From contig JAQWYJ010000136.1 in assembly GCA_029254005.1 (NCBI GenBank), forward strand, positions 1-64,000: a stretch of 64,000 nt of DNA, in the 5' to 3' direction. Below the pieces are notes generated by a model that had not been told where the DNA came from, searched no databases, and saw nothing but the letters and a program-made list of their open reading frames with translations. Positions 57,392 to 64,000 of the stretch are shown in pieces (the first letter of the stretch is position 1; each line of letters starts with the position of its first letter). A program made the translations under genes and the position numbers. The stretch is from Porticoccaceae bacterium. GTDB lineage: Bacteria > Pseudomonadota > Gammaproteobacteria > Pseudomonadales > Porticoccaceae.

Positions 57392-58174
57392 ATGATCGAA
57401 TCATTATTTTCTATGCAAAATAAAATTTGTGTAGTCACCGGCGGAAGTCGTGGACTGGGGTCATTCATGGCCCAAGGCTTTCTGGAAGCTGGTGCCAAGC
57501 GAGTTTATATCACTGCGCGCAAAGCCGAAGCCTGTATTAGTGCCGCAGAGGAACTCAGCCAATACGGTGAATGTATCGCAATTCCAGGCGATATCGCAAC
57601 GTCTGAAGGCCTGCAAAATCTAGTTGCTCAGTTGATATCTCGTGAGCAACACATTGATGTGCTAGTTAACAACGCCGGTGCTGGCTGGGGCGCCTCTTTC
57701 GGCCAATTCCCCGAAAAGGGTTGGGATAAAACAATGAACATTAATACTAAAACTCCGTTTTTTTTAATTCAAGCTCTCACCCCATTACTTAAGATAAACG
57801 CAAGCGCAGAAAACACCTCTAGTATTATTAATATAGGTTCTATTGCTGGCATGGTGGGCAATGCTGTGGACAACTTTAGCTATGCAATCTCTAAAACAGG
57901 CGTCCATCAGCTTACTCGTATACTTGCAACTGAATTAGCTCAAGATCACATTCGTGTCAATGCAATAGCCCCGGGCCGCTTTTATTCAAAAATGACTGAA
58001 TTTTTAAGCAATGATCAAGAAGCCTTTGAAGAGGAACTGCAAACCATTCCCATGCAGCGTTGGGGAGAAGCGAGTGATATCAGCGGTGTTGCCATTATGC
58101 TGGCATCCAAAGCAGGCGCTTTTATTACCGGCCAAATTATTCCAGTTGACGGTGGCACATCCGTAGTAAATTGA
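57392..58174 (+). CDS. Short-chain dehydrogenase/reductase
   Basis: A 260-residue SDR with the NADP motif TGGSRGLGSFMA (16-27), NNAGAGWGA (near 90), and the catalytic Ser in NIGSIAG, Tyr and Lys in FSYAISKTG. It resembles RhlG-type or 3-oxoacyl-ACP-reductase-like enzymes. The frame extends to 57281, but AGGAG and the ATG at 57392 give the family's usual N terminus. It has no close partner gene; substrate unknown. Confidence 0.88.
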   Translation: MIESLFSMQNKICVVTGGSRGLGSFMAQGFLEAGAKRVYITARKAEACISAAEELSQYGECIAIPGDIATSEGLQNLVAQLISREQHIDVLVNNAGAGWGASFGQFPEKGWDKTMNINTKTPFFLIQALTPLLKINASAENTSSIINIGSIAGMVGNAVDNFSYAISKTGVHQLTRILATELAQDHIRVNAIAPGRFYSKMTEFLSNDQEAFEEELQTIPMQRWGEASDISGVAIMLASKAGAFITGQIIPVDGGTSVVN

Positions 58175-58436
58175 TAGACTCATAAGAGTTACCAAAAAAC
58201 CTCCAGTGTTACACAACGCCGTTATCGCGGTAAGCCCTTTGAACTTCATACTGGGATTTTTGTTTATCACCACAAGGCGCTAAAAAGGTTTATATTCTGA
58301 TAATAGCGCCTTACATTTTTTAAACGTAAGGGCAGTAGGCAGAACTACAGTAATTAGTCTGAATTCAATATAGTAAAACTGTGGCTAATAAAACCCTATA
58401 CCACCACCCTAACTTGACTGAACAGCTACTTTAGAT

Positions 58437-58946
58437 ATGATGAGCCGCATTATGAAAAAACTAAGCCTAATTTGTATCTGCGTTTTTGTGTCCTCATTTT
58501 GCTACTCTGCAGAAATAACCACCTACTACTTTATCCGTCATGCTGAAAAAGTGCGGATCGATAACACTGACAATGATCCAAAACTAAATCACAACGGTTT
58601 AATTAGGGCTAATAATTGGCGAGACATTTTCTCCAATGTATCCTTCGATGCTGTTTATTCTACCGACTTTAAGCGAACGCAGTTAACAGCTAAACCCACC
58701 GCGGATAGTAAACAGTTACCGATACTGTTATACCACCCAAACGACCTCTATTCAGCATCATTTCAGCAAGAAACTCAGGGGAAAACTACTTTGGTGGTTG
58801 GGCACAGCAATACCACCAATCTGTTTGTAAATAAGATTTTAGGAATAAGAAAATATCCGCAAATTAATGATAGCAATAACTCAAATCTTTACATTGTAAC
58901 TATTATTGCCGGCGAGATTTCCTCTATTTTGTTAACAATACAATAG
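58437..58946 (+). CDS. Secreted histidine phosphatase
   Basis: A 169-residue exported protein of the histidine phosphatase (phosphoglycerate mutase-like) superfamily. After a signal peptide (ending near FCYSA), the catalytic FIRHAEK motif appears near residue 32, YSTDFKRTQLTA near 77 is the second arginine region, and VVGHSNT near 120 has the second histidine. ATGs at 58437, 58440 and 58452 are possible; the last gives the cleanest signal peptide. The substrate is unknown (phospho-sugars or SixA-like phosphohistidine are alternatives). Confidence 0.85.
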   Translation: MMSRIMKKLSLICICVFVSSFCYSAEITTYYFIRHAEKVRIDNTDNDPKLNHNGLIRANNWRDIFSNVSFDAVYSTDFKRTQLTAKPTADSKQLPILLYHPNDLYSASFQQETQGKTTLVVGHSNTTNLFVNKILGIRKYPQINDSNNSNLYIVTIIAGEISSILLTIQ

Positions 58947-59249
58947 AAACTCATTTAAACACTATAAAGGGACTCAAAAAACATTGCCGACTGTTTAACT
59001 ACTAGCGTTTGGTAGCCATGGTTTAATACACTGACTATGATATTAAAGCACCTTAGTTCGATACAGTACGCGGTATGACAATAGGCTCACTTATTCCAGT
59101 TATTATTGCTCATAAAACATTTAAACCGCAAATAGATCGTTGCCGCAGTTGGCCTAAAGTTCTTTAGGCTATTTAGTGATTTAGTTAAAGACTACATTAC
59201 TCATAACGCCTTAATCTGAGTAAACTAACCCATATCATTAAACGCCTTT

Positions 59250-59412
59250 TAATTACTTGCTTAGCCTTGCTGTAGCCCATGCTGAGTTTTATTAGTCTGG
59301 ACATCAGCAAGCGCAATGTGGGCAGAAGCTTCTATCGATCAATAGGCATAGGTGGATTATTTTCCGCAATATTCCACATTGCCCGCCCAAGAGGCGACCA
59401 AGCTAACTCGGC
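59250..59412. repeat. Direct repeat, copy A (end of the 382-residue gene and flank)
   Basis: This stretch is repeated in degenerate form at about 61230-61402, an offset of 1980-1982 bp. Conserved blocks are TTAGCCTTG, ACATCAGCAAGCGCAA, TCTATCGATCAATAGGCATA and TTTTCCGCAATATTCCACAT. It covers the last ~27 codons of the intact gene plus 80 bp downstream. The remaining part of the 58947-59331 gap shows nothing else. Confidence 0.8.
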
Positions 59413-60480
59413 ATATTGTCGGGCTTTTTCTATACAGTTTGTGCCACTGATATATCGTTTGGCAAACAGCGGCAGTTTGCCCGACAGATCAGCCAGTAAT
59501 AGACCCCCAACTAGTTTTTCGTTAAATCTCATCACCGGTTTAGGCTGAGTCAAGTTCAGCGGCGGTAAACTGAGGTCGGATCTTGCAATTTCAATATCGC
59601 CAAATATATCATCAGCACGTTGCTCGACAATGTGCCAATCATCATCTGAAATCAACTTTGGCCTATAATAAGGATCTATGCGTGCGCTTTCCAAATCATT
59701 GTCCAGAGAGCCCAACAACTGTACAGCTGTTGAAATGTCGCCTAGCCTAGCGGCTACATCTGCCCATGCAAAGGCCTCAATATATTCATCTGACCAGTCC
59801 TTGTCGCCTCTTGCTGAGGCACCTAAAACCAAACCAACCGCATACTCAGAAACTGGCGCAGTAGCGCCGAAGGCGAGCGATTTATTCATGGCCCACAGCT
59901 TTTCCTCTGGCGAAGACTCTGGGTGAAGAGATAACCCTAAAAGAGCAGTCAAATCTCCCTGGCTGCCAAGTTGTCGCAGCATGGTTTTATTGTAGCTCTG
60001 ATAATTTAGCGGCCTGCCGTCTTTGTCTCTTTCTTCGCTCAGGCTTTGGCCGTTACGCTCTAAAAAGTCCTTGAATTCGGCGGTAGCCAGCACTCGACCC
60101 TCTTCGTTTAATTCCCACTGCTCACACCAGCCTTCTTCGTAACTCGCCGTACCCGGGGGATAAAAGCCAATTTCAGCCACAGCGTTGAAATATTTGATGG
60201 TTACATCGTCCCTGCTGCCTACTTCACTTGGCTCAGACGGCAGAGCTTGAACCCTCATCTCTGCCAAGTCAGTAGCCTCAACCTTTGTCTCTTTAGTAGA
60301 CTTAATCTTTGTCTCTTTGACAGCTGTTGCACTATCAGTGTTTAGTTGCTTATTACCGCCATCATCAGATCGCCACAGTAGGAAACCGGCGATTAGAACA
60401 ATAGCGGTAACTAGCGATACGCTAGCTGTTTTATTCTGAGATAAAGTATTATGTGTTGGCTTCAAATTTTTCTTTGACAT
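59332..60480 (-). CDS. Membrane-anchored periplasmic protein, unknown
   Basis: A 382-residue protein with one N-terminal transmembrane helix (about 18-36, VSLVTAIVLIAGFLLWR), a charged low-complexity linker rich in KETK (52-67), and a helical domain of about 300 residues with Sel1/TPR-like character (FAWADVAARLGDISTAVQLL). Two cysteines. No named family is recognised. The start overlaps the preceding gene by 19 bp, so it is the second gene of a pair. Its C-terminal end is duplicated in decayed form at 61314-61420. Confidence 0.7.
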   Translation of the reverse strand: MSKKNLKPTHNTLSQNKTASVSLVTAIVLIAGFLLWRSDDGGNKQLNTDSATAVKETKIKSTKETKVEATDLAEMRVQALPSEPSEVGSRDDVTIKYFNAVAEIGFYPPGTASYEEGWCEQWELNEEGRVLATAEFKDFLERNGQSLSEERDKDGRPLNYQSYNKTMLRQLGSQGDLTALLGLSLHPESSPEEKLWAMNKSLAFGATAPVSEYAVGLVLGASARGDKDWSDEYIEAFAWADVAARLGDISTAVQLLGSLDNDLESARIDPYYRPKLISDDDWHIVEQRADDIFGDIEIARSDLSLPPLNLTQPKPVMRFNEKLVGGLLLADLSGKLPLFAKRYISGTNCIEKARQYAELAWSPLGRAMWNIAENNPPMPIDR

Positions 60481-60995
60481 TTTTCATCTCTTTTATTCGC
60501 GCACTTGTTAGTGTCTTTTTCTCTCTCACTCTCTGCCCTTTTCACACAAATGATACCGTACGTTGCGGGGTCAACAAATGTAACACCACCACTTACTGTA
60601 ATCTCTCCTCCCAGCCACTTTACCCATCCAATGTCTGAGATACCAACTGTGGCATCAAGTGCCACTTTGGGCATCGCTTGCGAAACCAATTGACACCGGT
60701 CCAATTCTTTCACTTGTTTGTCTATCCCTTCATTTTCACAGGTTCTAAAGGCAATGGTGGCATTTACTTTGCATTGATCAATCACCCATTGTGGGGTTTG
60801 ATTATTATATGGCGCTGGAGGTCGATAACAAGAACTGCTGGACAGCATGTACATATAAGCATTTGGGTCAACTGGGTTATATGAGCCGGGCCCATAACCT
60901 ATTGTGATAATTTCTTCAATTTGCCTTTGCGCAAAAGCTTCAGTGCTCACAAAAAATATCATGGTAAGGAGAAGTAAAATTTTTGTTGAGGTCAT
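60462..60995 (-). CDS. Secreted cysteine-containing protein, unknown
   Basis: A 177-residue protein with a signal peptide (cleavage after EAFA), then QRQIEEIITIGYGPGSYNP, an N terminus reminiscent of the EEVIVTG-type start seen in exported proteins, and eight or more cysteines in the mature part. The C-terminal tail is very basic (KRAESEREKDTNKCANKRDEK). No family is recognised. AAGGA supports the ATG at 60995. It is the first gene of the pair with the 382-residue membrane protein. Confidence 0.68.
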   Translation of the reverse strand: MTSTKILLLLTMIFFVSTEAFAQRQIEEIITIGYGPGSYNPVDPNAYMYMLSSSSCYRPPAPYNNQTPQWVIDQCKVNATIAFRTCENEGIDKQVKELDRCQLVSQAMPKVALDATVGISDIGWVKWLGGEITVSGGVTFVDPATYGIICVKRAESEREKDTNKCANKRDEKCQRKI

Positions 60996-61229
60996 CTTTT
61001 AATTCCTTTTAAAAGTTGAGATTAGTTAGGTTAAATACCGTACGGTATAAATTTTCTTCATGAAACTGCCTGATGGGACAGCGTGAGTATGTTTATCAAT
61101 ACGTTACTTCACCTTTATAAGTAATCTTTAGCTTATGAAACCACATACTAGAACTACTTTGCGAAAATGCAGGTATGAATAACCAAGACCCTACCATAAG
61201 CAAGCTGGCCTGTTTCATCAGAGGCCTTT

Positions 61230-61402
61230 AATTTGCCTGCTTAGCCTTGTGCTGCAGACCCCACTGGGCTTGATTAACTTGAACATCAGCAAGCGCAACG
61301 TGGGGATAGGCATCTATCGATCAATAGGCATAGGTGGCTTATTTTCCGCAATATTCCACATCGCCTAGCCAATGGGCGACATAATTAGGTCAGAATATGC
61401 CA
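61230..61402. repeat. Direct repeat, copy B (degenerate)
   Basis: Degenerate second copy of 59250-59412. It lies in the gap 60996-61414, between the unknown pair's promoter and the DUF1330 gene. Identity is high at TCTATCGATCAATAGGCATAGGTGG-like core (61313 onwards) and lower outside. Confidence 0.8.
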
Positions 61403-61420
61403 ATGATTTTTCTATTATGC
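61314..61420 (-). pseudogene. C-terminal remnant of a paralogue of the 382-residue protein
   Basis: Read on the minus strand the frame gives GTSIIEKSLAYSDLIMSPIG, a stop, then AMWNIAENKPPMPIDR and the natural stop. The intact protein at 59332-60480 ends in GTNCIEKARQYAELAWSPLGRAMWNIAENNPPMPIDR, shown here in two parts: about two-thirds of residues agree, and the CGA/CGT arginine has become TAG. Upstream the match fades into the DUF1330 gene's last codons (61415-61440). Only the tail of a former second copy survives. Confidence 0.72.
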
Positions 61421-61705
61421 TAGTCCCTTCACTAATATAGAGTTTACTGTACTCCCGGCATTACGGTGTTTCGCGATCGCTTCATAGTCATCTGATGTCA
61501 TCCAAGCTAAAGCAGATTTTTCAGATGGGAACTCAATAATCACCGACCTAGTATCATCCCATTCACCCGCCAACACCATTGGATCTTCATCAACACTCAA
61601 CATTTTGCCATCGAATCTTTTGAAAACATCAGAAAAACCAGCTGAGTACTTATCATACTCACTGCGGTCATGTATTTTAAATCTAGCAATTATGTAAACG
61701 GACAT
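61415..61705 (-). CDS. DUF1330-family small protein
   Basis: A 96-residue protein of the dimeric alpha-beta barrel type: MSVYIIARFKIHDRSEYDKY at the start, GEWDDTRSVIIEFPSEKSALAWM (47-69) and a C-terminal YEAIAKHR segment are characteristic of DUF1330. Function in the family is unknown, though members often accompany small-molecule catabolism. It is divergent from the FAH-family gene across two operator-like palindromes, which suggests common control. Confidence 0.88.
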   Translation of the reverse strand: MSVYIIARFKIHDRSEYDKYSAGFSDVFKRFDGKMLSVDEDPMVLAGEWDDTRSVIIEFPSEKSALAWMTSDDYEAIAKHRNAGSTVNSILVKGLA

Positions 61706-61815
61706 AGTGTTTCACTCCTAATATTTTTTAAGCCTCAAGTATCGATGGCAACAAAGAAAAATTTAATCTGATAATTAGACTTTATTAAATTCATATTTTA
61801 ACTGATTCGATCTTG

Positions 61816-61834
61816 TAATGACCCGAGGTCATTA
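61816..61834. promoter_or_regulatory. Operator-like palindrome 1
   Basis: TAATGACC and GGTCATTA, exact 8-bp arms around CGA. The TGACC-N3-GGTCA core is typical of TetR-family operators. It lies 111 bp upstream of DUF1330 and about 220 bp before the FAH-family gene. Confidence 0.6.
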
Positions 61835-61840
61835 ATATAC

Positions 61841-61853
61841 TGACCGCCGGTCA
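61841..61853. promoter_or_regulatory. Operator-like palindrome 2
   Basis: TGACCG and CGGTCA around a single C, the same TGACC-N3-GGTCA core as site 1. The centres are 22 bp apart, about two helical turns, so both face the same side of the DNA. Confidence 0.6.
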
Positions 61854-62053
61854 TTTAAGTTATCTAGTCTATGCCTAAGGTAAGCGTGAGGCAACTAATT
61901 ACTGAAAAATACAAGCCAATACAGAGCGATATAAAATGAATACCGGTTACAACCATCCAACGGAAATTAATTTGACTCATATGTGCGGTAGAACTAATCA
62001 CCCTCTGTTTGGCATTTAGATGTTCAAATTATGCATAAAATAGGTATCTTTCA

Positions 62054-63010
62054 ATGAAATTACTCACATTTAAGCTACAGGACGCAGAATATTTAGGCGC
62101 TTTGACTAACGCCGGCATTGTTAATCTGAGTGCCGCTGCGCCAGAGGATGTTGCTTTCTCTTCCATGCAACACTTTATTGAAGCCGGTCAATCTGCCCTA
62201 GATAGAGCGTATAAACTGATCTCTTCAGATTTAGTAATGTTATCTGTCGATCAGGTAGAGTGGTTATCCCCTCTGCCTCAACCGGCTCAAATACGCGACT
62301 GTCTGGGCTTTGAAATCCATTTACAAAATTGTTTTGAAAGCGCGATTAAATTGAGCGCCATGAACGCTGAAGATCCAGTAATAGCTGAACAGGAGTTGCG
62401 CGCCAGTGGTCGGTTTGCAGTACCCGAAGTCTGGTATCAACAACCACTCTACTACAAGGCAAACCGTTTCTCTGTGGCACCAAGTGGCAAGGAGATTAAA
62501 TGGCCAGACTACTCCAACATCATGGATTTTGAATTAGAATTAGCCTGTGTTATTGGCAAAAAAGGCCGAGACATTGATAAAACCCACGCCGAAGATCACA
62601 TATTTGGCTACACAATTTACAACGATTTTTCTGCTCGAGACGCACAAATGCTTGAGTCTCCTGGCATGCTCGGTCCAGCCAAAGGCAAAGACTTTGACGA
62701 CTCTATTATTCTTGGTCCGGTTATTGTCACCACAGATGAACTTAGTGATCCTTATAACCTACGCATGCAAGCTCGCGTCAACGGTGAGATTTGGTGCGAT
62801 AGCAACAGCAACACCATTTACTGGACCTTCTCTGACATGATCGCTCACATAAGCAATAGTGAAACCATTTATCCTGGCGAGGTCATCGGCTCGGGCACTG
62901 TGGGTTTGGGCTGCGGCCTCGAACACCTACGCTTTTTGAACGACGGTGATGTGGTAGAACTCGAAATCGAAAATATTGGGGTTATCTCAAACAAAGTAAT
63001 AAGGCGGTAG
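62054..63010 (+). CDS. Fumarylacetoacetate hydrolase family protein
   Basis: A 318-residue enzyme. The C-terminal two-thirds is the FAH fold with metal-ligand motif DFELELACVIGKKGRDI (about 159-175) and FGYTIYNDFSARDAQ (about 186-200); GPVIVTTDEL and GSGTVGLGCG are also family-typical. The N-terminal ~80 residues correspond to the FAH N-terminal domain. Members hydrolyse or hydrate 2-oxo or 1,3-diketo acids in aromatic and acid catabolism. AGG eight bases before the ATG supports the start. The MFS transporter begins five bases after its stop, so the two are an operon for uptake and breakdown of an organic acid. Confidence 0.9.
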   Translation: MKLLTFKLQDAEYLGALTNAGIVNLSAAAPEDVAFSSMQHFIEAGQSALDRAYKLISSDLVMLSVDQVEWLSPLPQPAQIRDCLGFEIHLQNCFESAIKLSAMNAEDPVIAEQELRASGRFAVPEVWYQQPLYYKANRFSVAPSGKEIKWPDYSNIMDFELELACVIGKKGRDIDKTHAEDHIFGYTIYNDFSARDAQMLESPGMLGPAKGKDFDDSIILGPVIVTTDELSDPYNLRMQARVNGEIWCDSNSNTIYWTFSDMIAHISNSETIYPGEVIGSGTVGLGCGLEHLRFLNDGDVVELEIENIGVISNKVIRR

Positions 63011-63015
63011 TATTT

Positions 63016-64000
63016 ATGAGCGAAAAAAACAGTCAAATTAATGATGATCAAAATACTGATGGCGAGTTTTCTCGTCACTGGCTATTAGTATTAGTCTGTG
63101 CCGTTGGGATAGGTGTCGGCGTGTCTTCGCTGCCCTTTTATACCCAAGGGTTATTTATTGAAGCCTGGATCGCAGACTTCGGCTGGACACGGGCACAGGC
63201 CTCCTTTGGTATTTTAGGATCCACCCTGGCCCTGGCCGCAGTGTTGCCCTTTATTGGCTTAATCGTCGATCGTTACGGTCTTGTAAAACCGGTATTGATC
63301 TCTTTACTTGGTCTATCAATAGCCTACATTATGCTCGGACTATTCGTGCAGTCCATCACTACCTTCGTCATTCTGGCTATGATACAGGCTGTACTGGGCA
63401 GTGCATCATCCCCCTTGGCATATACTCGTGCAATCAATAGTGTATTTAGTAAACAGCGGGGATTGGCGCTTGGCATTGCTCTCTCTGGCGCCGGCGTGGC
63501 CGCGACCTTTGGGCCTGTCTTAATCAGCAATGCGATCGCTGCGTTTGGCTGGCGGGGTGCCTACTTTGCAATGGCTCTGTTTACTGCTGTTGTCGGTGTG
63601 GTCATCGTCGTCGTTTTGTCGCGACTCAGCGGTGCCAAAACACCGGTAAATATCGATACAGATGCGGCTAGTAAGGACTTTAAAATGGCAAAGGCGAGCC
63701 GCACATACTGGACAATTATGGCAGCAATATTTTGTCTGTCATTAGGGCTTGGCGGATTGATGATCCATTTCATACCTATCCTCTTAGAAATGAACTTCAC
63801 CACCAGTGGCGCCGCTAAGATTGCCGGTGTTATTGGTATCGCCGTTGTGTTGGGCCGACTTTTAGTGGGTTTTGCTGTGGATCGTATCTTCGCCCCACGG
63901 GTAGCAATTGCCATTCTATTTGCCTGTGTTTGTGGTGTGTTGGCACTGGCAACCTTTGGCTCAGTTGTTGCTGTGCCAGCGGCATTTGTCATAGGATTTT
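63016..64000 (+). CDS. MFS transporter, MCT-like, cut by right edge
   Basis: A gene starting at the ATG at 63016, five bases after the FAH-family stop, whose frame is open to the last base (328 codons visible). After a polar N terminus (MSEKNSQINDD) come at least nine hydrophobic segments; SSLPFYTQGLFIEAWIADFG and GWTRAQASFGILGS lie in the first half, DRYGLVKP in the loop between helices 2 and 3, with GFAVDRIFAPR in the second half. This is the monocarboxylate-transporter-like branch of MFS. It probably imports the substrate of the FAH-family enzyme. Confidence 0.88.
   Translation, partial: MSEKNSQINDDQNTDGEFSRHWLLVLVCAVGIGVGVSSLPFYTQGLFIEAWIADFGWTRAQASFGILGSTLALAAVLPFIGLIVDRYGLVKPVLISLLGLSIAYIMLGLFVQSITTFVILAMIQAVLGSASSPLAYTRAINSVFSKQRGLALGIALSGAGVAATFGPVLISNAIAAFGWRGAYFAMALFTAVVGVVIVVVLSRLSGAKTPVNIDTDAASKDFKMAKASRTYWTIMAAIFCLSLGLGGLMIHFIPILLEMNFTTSGAAKIAGVIGIAVVLGRLLVGFAVDRIFAPRVAIAILFACVCGVLALATFGSVVAVPAAFVIGF

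Noticed and set aside
1-64000. Prophage, integrative element or insertion sequence
   Set aside because: No integrase, transposase, terminal inverted repeats or tRNA attachment site was found.

Overview
The window reads as chromosomal DNA of a free-living, aerobic, Gram-negative marine bacterium, most likely a gammaproteobacterium of the SAR92/OM60/Spongiibacteraceae sort. That assignment is an inference from gene content: an outer-membrane TonB-dependent receptor, lipoproteins with lipoboxes, an AstA/AstB/AstE arginine route, a Zur regulon with a COG0523 GTPase, a FadI-like thiolase, algal-glucan enzymes and quaternary-amine catabolism. No rRNA, tRNA, CRISPR array, phage or intact insertion sequence was seen. 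Coding density is high, broken by several 300-860 bp gaps, some of which hold gene remnants.

Layout. (1) 1-3.8 kb: the 3' part of a membrane-anchored sulfatase, a nitroreductase, and a tail-to-tail Ser/Thr kinase / PP2C phosphatase pair. (2) 3.9-9 kb: a carnitine block with an unexplained FAD oxidoreductase, a dehydrocarnitine cleavage enzyme (BKACE, DUF849), a carnitine dehydrogenase fused to a betainyl-CoA thioesterase, and gamma-butyrobetaine dioxygenase. It ends at a strong bidirectional terminator. (3) 9-18.3 kb: a TonB-dependent receptor, a TPR-sulfotransferase and choline dehydrogenase BetA on the minus strand, divergent from an alpha/beta hydrolase and betaine-aldehyde dehydrogenase BetB. 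Regions 2 and 3 both lead to glycine betaine. (4) 18.6-32 kb: a secreted PHP protein, a small secreted protein, and a beta-1,3-glucan (laminarin-type) locus: GH17 lipoprotein, GH2-like enzyme, GPH-family sugar transporter, a large GH94-related phosphorylase resembling GH149, two cytosolic GH17 enzymes and a decayed aldo/keto reductase. (5) 32-38 kb: EF-hand protein, small membrane protein, NhaC antiporter, AraC remnant, old-yellow-enzyme homologue, MATE exporter. (6) 38.2-45.6 kb: an arginine succinyltransferase (AST) operon of unusual composition, divergent from an Lrp/AsnC regulator. (7) 45.7-52.7 kb: a DUF1254/lamin-tail lipoprotein pair, a divergent high-molecular-weight FabG / FadI-like thiolase pair, and a ketopantoate-reductase-like protein. 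(8) 53.1-56.6 kb: a zinc-limitation cluster (SEC-C protein, MerC, Zur, DUF1826, ZigA-type GTPase) with two matching Zur-box-like palindromes. (9) 57.4-64 kb: an SDR, a histidine phosphatase, two unknown exported proteins with a degenerate partial duplicate, a DUF1330 protein, twin operator palindromes, and a fumarylacetoacetate-hydrolase-family enzyme with an MFS transporter cut by the right edge.

The most interesting system is region 6. The operon has astA, astB and astE and a class-III aminotransferase that can stand in for AstC, but no AstD succinylglutamate-semialdehyde dehydrogenase. In its place lie an ArgC-type phosphate-dependent reductase and an ArgB-type acylglutamate kinase, joined to astE by short stop/start overlaps. 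Run in reverse on succinylated intermediates, this pair would oxidise succinylglutamate semialdehyde to succinylglutamyl phosphate and then make ATP. That would be an energy-conserving form of arginine catabolism, analogous to GAPDH plus phosphoglycerate kinase. This is an inference from content and order, not a demonstrated function.
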